A stretch of DNA of 35,356 bases. Origin: an uncultured Oscillospiraceae bacterium. Lineage in GTDB: Bacteria > Bacillota > Clostridia > Oscillospirales > Acutalibacteraceae. Each line of letters starts with the position of its first letter. The first letter of the stretch is position 1. Location: NCBI GenBank assembly GCA_900549055.1, contig URNB01000012.1, positions 1 through 35,356 of the forward strand, read 5' to 3'. The notes beneath the pieces were generated by a model that saw only the letters and a list, made by a program, of their open reading frames with translations, was not told the DNA's origin and did not search any database. Positions 1 through 5,454 of the stretch are shown here, piece after piece. A program made the translations under genes and the position numbers.

Positions 1-128
1 GTAAGAGGAAAAGGTGGTCTTTTCCACCGAGCTGCGGATAATCTCCAGCCACAGCAGCGCCTCCGTGCCGGGATATCATGCATAAGCACTGCCGCAGCCA
101 GCAGCAGGCGTACGGTAATTTCTTTCAT
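1..128 (-). pseudogene. Small hydrophobic ORF, partial at window edge and probably frameshifted
   Basis: A minus-strand ATG at 128 follows a good ribosome binding site (AAAGGAG, about 10 nt upstream) and starts MKEITVRLLLAAAVLMHDIP. The same frame then turns into an Arg/Cys-rich, unprotein-like stretch. Shifting one base after the Pro codon gives a plausible continuation, GTEALLWLEIIRSSVEK, up to the window edge. This suggests a single-base deletion in a C/G run near position 76. Product unknown. It lies downstream of the KTR pseudogene on the same strand, in a setting typical of integrative conjugative element debris. Confidence 0.3.
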
Positions 129-184
129 AGGGGTTCTGTCTCCTTTCCTTCGACGCAAAAACGCAGAGCAAACCTGGAATGGGA

Positions 185-385
185 TCAAGTTCGGCTCTGC
201 GTCTGTGCGTCTGGCATGATTGCTCTGTATTCTATTTTTCCACTGTGGGCTGCCACCAGGAAGGTCTGTTTACACTTGGGGCAGAACAGCGGGAAGTTTT
301 CCGGTACGGTATCCTCCCGGATCTAGGTGCGGGTTTTGCCCCAGCAGGCCGGGCACAGCACCCAGTAGATCTTTTCACACTCCAT
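185..385 (-). pseudogene. Cysteine-rich KTR-type protein, interrupted by in-frame TAG
   Basis: Read from ATG 385 to TGA 185 this frame encodes 66 sense codons with one internal TAG at codon 21. The parts are WVLCPACWGKTRT, stop, IREDTVPENFPLFCPKC and a C-terminal MPDAQTQSRT. Two CxxC pairs (CPAC and CPKC) and the final D-A-x-T-Q-S-R motif match my recollection of the cysteine-rich KTR proteins carried by conjugative transposons of Clostridia. The start lies 9 bp past the DUF1653 stop, so the two were probably co-transcribed. TAG is an ordinary stop elsewhere in the window (for example argB), so recoding is unlikely and this is best read as a nonsense-mutated remnant. Function of the family is unknown; the CxxC pairs suggest a zinc ribbon. 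Confidence 0.6.
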
Positions 386-394
386 GGGACAGCC

Positions 395-649
395 TCACTC
401 CCCGTGATGCACCACACTGGCGATCTCCTGCAGCTGGAAGCGGTATTCCTGGCGGACCTCCGGGTATTTTTCCCGGTCTACCCGGCTGAGGAACATCTCC
501 AGCGGGCGGACCCACAGGCCGCCATCCCCGTACAGCTTGCGGTAGATGACACAGGGTACGCCGCTTTCTGAATCGTGCGCCAGGCCCTCCACCAGGTAAT
601 AATCGCCCTTAAAGTGGCGGTAAACTCTGCCGATCTGCAATTTCTGCAT
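395..649 (-). CDS. DUF1653 domain protein
   Basis: An 84-residue protein starting MQKLQIGRVYRHFKGDYYLV. The pattern G-x-V-Y-R-H-F-K-G, then A-H-D-S-E, V-I-Y, L-Y-G, W-V-R-P and M-F is the DUF1653 signature and covers nearly the whole chain, as is usual for this family. Biochemical function is not known. The start is supported by GGAGGA about 7 nt upstream. It heads a short minus-strand run with the KTR pseudogene. Codon use is GC-rich like the neighbouring transporter and unlike the chromosome to the right, so it belongs to the foreign-looking block at the left edge. Confidence 0.8.
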   Translation of the reverse strand: MQKLQIGRVYRHFKGDYYLVEGLAHDSESGVPCVIYRKLYGDGGLWVRPLEMFLSRVDREKYPEVRQEYRFQLQEIASVVHHGE

Positions 650-716
650 GGTGTTGTCCTCCTTAATTTGTCAAGCATATTTTTGCGGATATTTGGAATA
701 CCGGGCGGGGGTTATA

Positions 717-745
717 TTGACTTTTTCGATGTAAAGCGCTAAAAT
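717..745 (+). promoter_or_regulatory. Promoter of the NSS transporter gene
   Basis: TTGACT (717-722), 17-bp spacer, TAAAAT (740-745). It lies 61 bp upstream of the transporter ATG and points toward it. A near-consensus sigma-A promoter. Confidence 0.65.
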
Positions 746-757
746 AGCAAGGAGCAG

Positions 758-782
758 CAAGCCGGCCGCGAGGCACGGCTTG
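758..782 (+). promoter_or_regulatory. Hairpin in the transporter 5' leader
   Basis: CAAGCCG (758-764) can pair with CGGCTTG (776-782), a 7-bp stem with an 11-nt loop. It lies between the promoter and the ribosome binding site at 795-800. It may affect translation or mRNA stability; no known riboswitch is recognised. Confidence 0.3.
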
Positions 783-806
783 TTCTATGGAAACGGAGAA
801 AATGAA

Positions 807-2138
807 ATGAAACATCAAAAAAGCACACGGAGCTTTGCCAGCCGGTGGGGCTTCATTCTGGCCTCGGTCGGCTCGGCGGTGGGGATGGCCAATGTATGGG
901 GCTTCCCCAATAAACTGGGCAGCAACGGCGGCGGGGCATTCCTGCTGATCTACCTGCTGTTTGTCTTTATCTTCAGCTATGTCGGTCTTCCGGCGGAATT
1001 CGCTATGGGGCGGCGGGCGGCCACCGGCACCCTGGGGGCCTACCGCAATGCCTGGGCCACCCGCGGAGAAGCGGCCGGGAAGGTGGGCGGTGTGCTGGGC
1101 TGGCTGCCGCTGGCGGGCTCCCTGTGCATCGCTATCGGGTATGCTGTCATTGTTACCTATGTACTGAAAGCGCTGGTGGATTCCCTGACCGGCACCCTGA
1201 TGACCGCCGATGCCGCCGCCTGGTTCGCTTCCTTTTCGGCGCAGCCCTATTCGGTGGTGCCTTATCACATCATCGTAGTGGTGGGCACCCTGCTTACGCT
1301 GTTTCTGGGGGCCCACAGCATAGAAAAGACCAATAAGATCATGATGCCGCTGTTTTTCCTCATCTTCCTGGTGCTGGCGGTGCGGGTATTTTTCCTGCCC
1401 GGCGCTGCGGAGGGATATCGGTTTATGTTTACTCCGCGGTGGGAGGCCCTGACAGACCCCATGATCTGGATCTGGGCCATGGGGCAGGCGTTTTTCTCGC
1501 TTTCGGTCACCGGCAGCGGCATGATCGTCTACGGGGCTTATCTCTCTCCGCAGGAGGATGTGGTGGGAGTGGCGCAGCACACCGCCCTGTTTGATACCAT
1601 CGCTGCGGTGGTGGCCGCGCTGGTTATTATCCCGGCCTGCTTTTCCTACGGGCTGGATGTAGGCGCGGGACCCAGCCTGCTGTTTGTCACGCTGCCCACC
1701 ATTTTGCAGGATATTCCCCTAGGTCAGCTGTTTGCCGTTATCCTGTATATCGCCATGATCTTTGCCGGGGTCAGCTCGCTGCAAAACATGTTCGAGGCCG
1801 TGGCGGAATCGCTCCAGAACCGGTTCCCCCGGCTGAGCCGCACCGCTACCCTCATCATCCTGGCCGTACTGTGCCTTGGCTTCGGCATCGGTATGGAGAC
1901 CATCTCCCAATGGGGGCCGTGGATGGATCTTGTTTCCATCTATATCATCCCCATCGGCGCTACGCTGGGCGCTGTTTCCTGGTTCTATGTAATGAAAAAG
2001 GACGAGCTGCTTTCGGCCATCAATACCGGCAGCGGGAAGACCCGCGGCCGCCTGTGGTATGGCATCGGCCGGTACCTTTATGTTCCGCTGGCTGTTATCC
2101 TGTGCTGCGTTGCCCTGTTTATGAAGGTCGCGTTCTGA
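807..2138 (+). CDS. Sodium-dependent transporter, NSS/SNF family
   Basis: A 443-residue polytopic membrane protein. The N-terminus FILASVGSAVGMANVWGFP followed by GSNGGGAFLLIYL is the hallmark of TM1 and TM2 in neurotransmitter:sodium symporters, where TM1 is unwound and binds sodium and substrate. Eleven to twelve hydrophobic segments fill the rest, as in the bacterial LeuT/TnaT-like members (about 440-510 aa). Substrate is probably an amino acid or a related amine and cannot be read from sequence. I choose ATG 807 because GGAGAA sits 6 nt upstream; an upstream TTG at 780 lies in the leader hairpin. It has its own promoter and a hairpin terminator, so it is monocistronic. Base composition is visibly GC-rich, with CTG as main leucine codon, unlike genes beyond 3000. 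Confidence 0.9.
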   Translation: MKHQKSTRSFASRWGFILASVGSAVGMANVWGFPNKLGSNGGGAFLLIYLLFVFIFSYVGLPAEFAMGRRAATGTLGAYRNAWATRGEAAGKVGGVLGWLPLAGSLCIAIGYAVIVTYVLKALVDSLTGTLMTADAAAWFASFSAQPYSVVPYHIIVVVGTLLTLFLGAHSIEKTNKIMMPLFFLIFLVLAVRVFFLPGAAEGYRFMFTPRWEALTDPMIWIWAMGQAFFSLSVTGSGMIVYGAYLSPQEDVVGVAQHTALFDTIAAVVAALVIIPACFSYGLDVGAGPSLLFVTLPTILQDIPLGQLFAVILYIAMIFAGVSSLQNMFEAVAESLQNRFPRLSRTATLIILAVLCLGFGIGMETISQWGPWMDLVSIYIIPIGATLGAVSWFYVMKKDELLSAINTGSGKTRGRLWYGIGRYLYVPLAVILCCVALFMKVAF

Positions 2139-2154
2139 TCCCATAAAATACTGC

Positions 2155-2190
2155 CTCCCGCCGGAGAGCCCGGCCGGGGGCATTCCTTTT
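2155..2190 (+). terminator. Terminator after the NSS transporter
   Basis: CTCCCGCCGG (2155-2164) pairs with CCGGC plus GGGGG (2170-2180) around the loop AGAGC, with one bulged C. A short TTTT follows at 2187-2190. It is a strong GC stem with a weak U tract. Confidence 0.5.
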
Positions 2191-2193
2191 GCG

Positions 2194-2228
2194 AAAAAAG
2201 GGAGGTACCCACACCGGTATCTCCCTTT
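2194..2228 (-). terminator. Terminator of the decayed GHKL kinase gene
   Basis: A 13-bp stem with one G-U pair (2197-2209 with 2216-2228, 6-nt loop). Read on the minus strand it is followed by a run of six T (2194-2199). It lies 12 bp past the stop of the GHKL remnant, its likely cognate gene. Confidence 0.7.
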
Positions 2229-2240
2229 ATGTATTACGGC

Positions 2241-2324
2241 TTACAGCACTACCCGCAGTACAAAGCGGTCATCCACCACCGAGAACTGGCAATTGCCGTG
2301 CAGCTTTTCCGCCACATAACGGAT
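2241..2324 (-). pseudogene. C-terminal scrap of a GHKL sensor histidine kinase
   Basis: The last 27 codons before a TAA read IRYVAEKLHGNCQFS and then VVDDRFVLRVVL. This resembles the extreme C-terminus of AgrC/GHKL-type histidine kinases, where an S-I-R-x-V-A-E-K-x-x-G element precedes a final beta-hairpin ending F-x-x-x-V-x-L. Homology stops upstream of the Ile codon at 2324, where the sequence becomes the 5' region of the GNAT remnant. So the kinase body has been deleted and only its end and terminator remain. The assignment rests on motif memory over a short stretch. Confidence 0.5.
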
Positions 2325-2390
2325 TAGGTGTCGAGTGCGCTCGGTTATTACTTTGTAATGACCGGGTATTTTTATTTTTCGGAGGTAATT

Positions 2391-2642
2391 ATGAAGAACG
2401 CAAAAGTAACCCTTGCCCAGCTGGAAGCGGATGACCGTGAGCAGTTCATTCTTGATAATCAGGAGTCTTTCAAGTATGGTGCGATTGAAGAATTCGGGCT
2501 GCGGGACGATCATTTTGAGGAGGACGGCGAAATCATTTCCCGTGCGACGATTGAGCAAAGCATTGATGCACCCGACAGCGAGGCATATCGGATTCTGTAT
2601 GATGGCAGAAAGGTTGGGAATCGGCAAGGGGATGTCGAATAG
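2391..2642 (+). pseudogene. GNAT-type acetyltransferase, truncated to the N-terminal part
   Basis: Starts MKNAKVTLAQLEADDREQFI behind a good ribosome binding site (CGGAGG, spacing about 8). The first 76 residues, ending AYRILYDGRKVG, look like the N-terminal half of small GNAT N-acetyltransferases of gut Clostridia. The reading then changes abruptly to NRQGDVE and stops at 83 aa. The acetyl-CoA binding motif (R/Q-x-x-G-x-G/A) is missing, so no activity is expected. Breakpoint near 2618. The product is inferred from resemblance; the truncation is clear if that family call is right. Confidence 0.5.
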
Positions 2643-2704
2643 AACATAAATGCGCTGCCGAATACGGCATCACAATAATAGAAGATAACGGAAAGGAAGA
2701 TTAA
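2618..2704 (+). pseudogene. 3' scrap of a coding sequence, probably phage, upstream of the holin
   Basis: One frame between the GNAT breakpoint and the holin reads EHKCAAEYGITIIEDNGKED before a TAA at 2702-2704, and looks coding. Its stop lies 2 bp before the holin ATG, typical of tightly packed phage lysis or tail modules. No start codon is left and no family is recognised. Confidence 0.25.
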
Positions 2705-2706
2705 TT

Positions 2707-2913
2707 ATGAAAAAAATATTTACAAGGCAATGGTTTAAGGCGGCGGGAATCCGTTCACTTAAAACGGTGTGTCAGACCGCCGTCGCCACAATAGGCACGT
2801 CGGCGGTGCTTTCCTCTGTTGATTGGAGGGTGGTGCTTTCCGCCTCCTTACTTGCGGGGGTGCTGTCTGTCCTTAACAGCTTTGCCGGCCTGCCGGAGGT
2901 TACGGAGGAGTAA
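2707..2913 (+). CDS. Phage holin (r1t-like small holin)
   Basis: A 68-residue protein, MKKIFTRQWFKAAGIRSLKT, followed by two short hydrophobic helices (about 20-40 and 42-60) joined by a tight turn, and an acidic tail ending PEVTEE. Size, the K/R-rich N-terminus and the pattern TAVATIGTSAVL with VVLSASLLAGVLSVLNSFAGLPE match the small holins of clostridial prophages. Holins form membrane lesions that release or activate the endolysin. Ribosome binding site GGAAAGGAAG precedes the ATG. No endolysin follows, which is unusual for a working lysis cassette, so this is probably a leftover of a prophage integrated at ssrA. Confidence 0.75.
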   Translation: MKKIFTRQWFKAAGIRSLKTVCQTAVATIGTSAVLSSVDWRVVLSASLLAGVLSVLNSFAGLPEVTEE

Positions 2914-2924
2914 AAATCAAAATC

Positions 2925-2952
2925 GCCCCTGTAGGTTTTCGCCTGCAGGGGC
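2925..2952 (+). terminator. Hairpin after the holin
   Basis: GCCCCTGTAGG (2925-2935) pairs fully (one G-U) with CCTGCAGGGGC (2942-2952) around a 6-nt loop. No U tract follows. It starts 11 bp past the holin stop and may terminate transcription weakly or protect the 3' end. Confidence 0.45.
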
Positions 2953-2974
2953 TCGCTTGCATATTGAAGCATAA

Positions 2975-2994
2975 ATTCGTACATCATTCGTACA
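2975..2994. repeat. Tandem 9-bp direct repeat next to ssrA
   Basis: ATTCGTACA occurs at 2975-2983 and 2986-2994, an 11-bp period (one helical turn), between the holin remnant and the 3' end of ssrA. Such spacing fits paired protein sites, for example arm-type integrase sites. Confidence 0.4.
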
Positions 2995-3004
2995 CATAAA
3001 ACCT

Positions 3005-3027
3005 AGACCCGCTGAAATAGCGGGTCT
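3005..3027 (-). terminator. Terminator of ssrA
   Basis: A perfect 9-bp stem AGACCCGCT/AGCGGGTCT with a 5-nt loop begins 10 bp beyond the CCA end of tmRNA. On the minus strand it runs into AGGTTTTA, a weak U tract. Intrinsic termination is plausible. Confidence 0.55.
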
Positions 3028-3036
3028 TTAAGTGTT

Positions 3037-3383
3037 TGGTGGAGGCGATGGGAGTCGAACCCATGTCCAAAAATCAATCCGTATCGGCATCTCCGAGCGC
3101 AGACATTTCTTTAAATTCCCTAACACAGGCGTTAAATGTCAAACTCATGTGTTCGGTAGCTCCGAATCCGTGACAGGGACAGGAGCACTTCCCTGTTCAC
3201 TTTCACCGCTGAAATGACACCCTTGCCGAGCCGCGGTACTCTCGGGTCGGATGAGCAGCCTAAATTAGGCTGCTAAAGCAACTTTATTGTTGTTAGTTAA
3301 TTTTTTTTACGGATTTTATAGCGGTTCCGCACCGCTGCTCGCTTCCGATACTTCAAGATCCCTGTCGAAACCTTTACGCCCCC
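3037..3383 (-). ncRNA. ssrA: tmRNA (transfer-messenger RNA)
   Basis: The minus strand begins GGGGGCGTAAAGGTTTCGAC at 3383 and ends with a T arm (GGGTTCGACTCCC) and CGCCTCCACCA at 3037. The two ends form the 7-bp acceptor stem with one G-U pair. The tag reading frame ends N-N-N-K-V-A-L-A-A-stop, with the stop at 3265-3267 inside the usual hairpin. The codon before AAA-AAA is TAA, so the resume codon is probably the AAA at 3304-3306, giving a tag (A)KKLTNNNKVALAA (inferred). tmRNA with SmpB rescues stalled ribosomes and tags the nascent chain for ClpP proteolysis. smpB lies just upstream on the same strand. At 347 nt it has a normal size. Confidence 0.95.
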
Positions 3384-3409
3384 GAATATTAATACGCAAA
3401 GCTGCGGTA

Positions 3410-3868
3410 TTATCTGTTTTGTTCCTTCAATGCTCTGTCAATTGCTCTTGCGGCATCGCGTTTTGCCGCCGTTTCACGCTTATCGTGCAGCTTTTTACCC
3501 CTGCAAAGTCCCAATTGAACCTTAACAAGTGAGCCCTTGAAATACATAGACAGGGGAACGAGCGCCAGTCCCTCCTGCTTTACTGCTCCCAAAAGCCGCA
3601 TTATTTCGCGCTTGTGAAGCAGCAGGCGCCTGTTTCTTGAAGGGTCTTTATTAAAGATGTTTCCATGCTCATAGGGACTTATGTGCAGCTGCTTTATTAT
3701 CATTTCACCGCCGTCCACACTGCACCAGGCGTCTTTAAGATTAGCGCCGCCCTGACGGATCGACTTTATTTCCGTCCCGGAAAGCTCAATGCCGCATTCA
3801 AGGCTTTCAAGCACAAAATATTCATGAAAGGCTTTTTTGTTGGTGGTTATTGTTTTTGTGTTTTCCAT
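3410..3868 (-). CDS. smpB: SsrA-binding protein
   Basis: A 152-residue protein, normal for SmpB. It starts MENTKTITTNKKAFHEYFVL and contains the conserved G-x-E-L-x-G-T-E-I-K-S-I-R patch that contacts tmRNA, the motif ISPYEHGNIFNKDP-RNRRLLLHK and the basic C-terminal tail KKLHDKRETAAKRD that folds in the ribosome mRNA channel. ATG 3868 gives the canonical N-terminus and has a G-rich Shine-Dalgarno; an upstream in-frame ATG at 4003 precedes the promoter and is ruled out. It binds tmRNA and delivers it to stalled ribosomes. ssrA follows 26 bp downstream on the same strand, the classical linkage. Confidence 0.95.
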   Translation of the reverse strand: MENTKTITTNKKAFHEYFVLESLECGIELSGTEIKSIRQGGANLKDAWCSVDGGEMIIKQLHISPYEHGNIFNKDPSRNRRLLLHKREIMRLLGAVKQEGLALVPLSMYFKGSLVKVQLGLCRGKKLHDKRETAAKRDAARAIDRALKEQNR

Positions 3869-3890
3869 CGGCGCACCCCCCGTGAAATTC

Positions 3891-3919
3891 AGTATAGCAC
3901 AGACGCAGGCGTGTTTCAA
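3891..3919 (-). promoter_or_regulatory. Promoter of smpB-ssrA
   Basis: On the minus strand: TTGAAA (3919-3914), 17-bp spacer, TATACT (3896-3891), 23 bp before the smpB start. Confidence 0.7.
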
Positions 3920-3932
3920 GTGAATATTGTCG

Positions 3933-3972
3933 AAAAAAACGAACGTCTGCGGAAAGGCTCTGCAGGCGTTCG
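3933..3972 (-). terminator. Terminator after the ferredoxin gene
   Basis: Minus strand: CGAACG pairs with CGTTCG, plus an inner CTGC/GCAG after one mismatch, followed by seven T (3939-3933). It lies 17 bp past the ferredoxin stop. Confidence 0.75.
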
Positions 3973-3989
3973 CTATGTTCTGACATTTA

Positions 3990-4160
3990 TCAGTCCTCGG
4001 CAATTGCCTCTACGGGACATCCGGCAGCGCAAGCTCCGCAGCTGCAGCACTTGTCAGCGTCTATCTCGTAATGCTCCGCACCCTCGGAAATAGCGTCGCA
4101 GGGACATCCGGCAGCGCAAGCTCCGCAGCTGATGCAAGAATCGGAAATAACATAAGCCAT
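3990..4160 (-). CDS. 2[4Fe-4S] ferredoxin
   Basis: A 56-residue clostridial-type ferredoxin. Two cluster motifs are visible: C9-x2-C12-x2-C15-x3-C19-P and C38-x2-C41-x2-C44-x3-C48-P, each within CxSCGACAAGCP. It carries low-potential electrons in the cytoplasm, for example from pyruvate:ferredoxin oxidoreductase to hydrogenase or Rnf. ATG 4160 gives the standard MAYVI start and has GGAGG about 9 nt upstream. The DNA encoding the two cluster loops is identical over 31 nt (4014-4044 and 4101-4131), far more than the ancient fold duplication needs. It is monocistronic between its own promoter and terminator. Confidence 0.93.
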   Translation of the reverse strand: MAYVISDSCISCGACAAGCPCDAISEGAEHYEIDADKCCSCGACAAGCPVEAIAED

Positions 4161-4189
4161 CACAAACACCTCCATAGCCTGTTTTACTT

Positions 4190-4218
4190 ATTGTAACAAT
4201 ATTCGACCCAAAAAGCAA
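4190..4218 (-). promoter_or_regulatory. Promoter of the ferredoxin gene
   Basis: Minus strand: TTGCTT (4218-4213), 17-bp spacer, TACAAT (4195-4190), 30 bp upstream of the ferredoxin start. Confidence 0.65.
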
Positions 4219-4282
4219 GTAAAATATTATTCCAATCGGCACAAAAAATTACTTTTTTACATCTTATGGTCAATTTTACGCA

Positions 4283-4311
4283 TTGCCAACGGTATTGCCG
4301 CATGGTATAAT
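4283..4311 (+). promoter_or_regulatory. Promoter of the TIM-barrel isomerase gene
   Basis: TTGCCA (4283-4288), 17-bp spacer, TATAAT (4306-4311), 44 bp before ATG 4355. Divergent from the ferredoxin promoter. Confidence 0.65.
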
Positions 4312-4354
4312 TGCTTTGGAAACAATATATTATATGTGTATCGGAGGATTCGTT

Positions 4355-5260
4355 ATGAAGCTTGCCACCACCACAAGTGATTTTATGTGCTTTGGATTGA
4401 ACGGGGAGGAGAGCGTCGGCGCCGTTGCGGACGCCGGCTTTAAATACATAGATTACAGCTTCGGCTATGATTTTCACGGCAAGACCGGGCTGCTCGGAAA
4501 CGAGTGGCAGAGCTGCGCCGAAAGGCTGCTTGCTTTGGCGGACGAACGCGGACTTAAATTCGTTCAGGCGCATTCGCCGCTCGGCAGACCGCTTGTTTTC
4601 GATGATGAGCATGAGGAGTTCGTTCGTCTCACAAAGCAAAGCATTACAGCCGCCGCTTACCTCGGAATACCGAATATCGTTGTGCATTCGGGCTATGCAA
4701 AGGATATGCCCAAGGCCGAGACCTTTAAGCAAAACAAGCTTTTTTATGAGGATATTCTCAAGGTCGCAGAAAAGCACGGCATTACGGTCCTGACCGAAAA
4801 TTTCAATAAGATGTTTGACGAGCATTATTACTGGGTGGATTCTGCGGAGGATCTGTCGGAATTGATTGAATATATAGATCATCCGCTGCTTAAGGCGTGC
4901 TGGGATGTGGGTCACGGAAACCTGCAGGAGCTGCCGCAGCATGAGGCGCTGAAAATGTTGGGCGACAAGGTACGCGCTTTGCATATACAGGACAACATGG
5001 GGAATGACGATCACCACACCTTCCCGTTTACGGGAACGCTGAATTTTGATTCGATAATGCACGGACTGCAGGATATAAATTATAAGGGCTATTTCACCTT
5101 TGAGGCCGACAATATGCCCGCCTCCGCTTCAAGGCGCCGTAAATTCGAGGAGGATACAAGATGCCTGCAGCTGCCTGTGGAATTCCGCAGAAAATACGAA
5201 TCTATTCTTTATGATATAGGCAGATTTATTCTCACAAAATACAATTGCTTTGAAGAGTAA
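4355..5260 (+). CDS. Sugar phosphate isomerase/epimerase family protein (AP endonuclease 2-type TIM barrel)
   Basis: A 301-residue protein of the xylose-isomerase-like TIM barrel superfamily. Visible family features are an early strand KYIDYSFGYDFHG, FVQAHSPLG with a candidate metal His, IVVHSGY, TVLTENFN with a metal Glu, KACWDVGHGNL with the typical D-x-G-H, ALHIQDN and YFTFEAD near the end. These His/Glu/Asp residues bind a divalent metal in relatives that isomerise or epimerise sugars. The exact substrate cannot be told. ATG 4355 follows CGGAGG at spacing 8; an in-frame ATG further upstream overlaps the promoter. Transcribed alone. A paralogue lies at 16452-17315 on the other strand. Confidence 0.85.
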   Translation: MKLATTTSDFMCFGLNGEESVGAVADAGFKYIDYSFGYDFHGKTGLLGNEWQSCAERLLALADERGLKFVQAHSPLGRPLVFDDEHEEFVRLTKQSITAAAYLGIPNIVVHSGYAKDMPKAETFKQNKLFYEDILKVAEKHGITVLTENFNKMFDEHYYWVDSAEDLSELIEYIDHPLLKACWDVGHGNLQELPQHEALKMLGDKVRALHIQDNMGNDDHHTFPFTGTLNFDSIMHGLQDINYKGYFTFEADNMPASASRRRKFEEDTRCLQLPVEFRRKYESILYDIGRFILTKYNCFEE

Positions 5261-5284
5261 AGGGCATTAACTACAGCTTTATCG

Positions 5285-5354
5285 GACGCTGCGGATCTTG
5301 CGGTTTTTGATGGGTGACGACTCACAATTACCGCTTCCGCGGCGTCTTTTTTTT
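5285..5354 (+). terminator. Intrinsic terminator with an unusually elaborate nested hairpin
   Basis: GACGCTGCGG (5285-5294) pairs over 10 bp (one G-U) with CCGCGGCGTC (5337-5346), followed by eight to nine T. The 42-nt interior folds again: GCGGT (5300-5304) with ACCGC (5329-5333), and at its tip GTGA-CGAC-TCAC (5314-5325). It ends the isomerase transcript 25 bp after its stop. The two-level stem is larger than a usual terminator and could be a processed small RNA 3' end. Confidence 0.7.
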
Positions 5355-5393
5355 GCGCTGCGGTAAAAAAGCCGCGTTTTATTATAAAAACCT

Positions 5394-5422
5394 TTGCGTT
5401 TTGGAAAAAATTATATTATAAT
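5394..5422 (+). promoter_or_regulatory. Promoter of the hprK operon
   Basis: TTGCGT (5394-5399), 17-bp spacer, TATAAT (5417-5422), 33 bp upstream of hprK. No closer promoter is seen before pfkA, so it may drive hprK to dnaE. Confidence 0.65.
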
Positions 5423-5454
5423 AACTGTATATTGCTTTAAGGGGGCGCTGAAAG

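Noticed and set aside
185..385. TAG recoding (amber suppression or pyrrolysine) to explain the KTR gene
   Set aside because: TAG ends normal genes here (for example argB), and no other gene has an internal TAG.
663..1580. Antisense frame of 305 codons over the NSS transporter
   Set aside because: His/Gln/Arg-rich and motif-free, with no ribosome binding site; the plus-strand transporter is unmistakable.
4184..5062. Antisense frame of 292 codons over the TIM-barrel gene
   Set aside because: It runs through the ferredoxin promoter and the isomerase coding sequence and has no recognisable domain.
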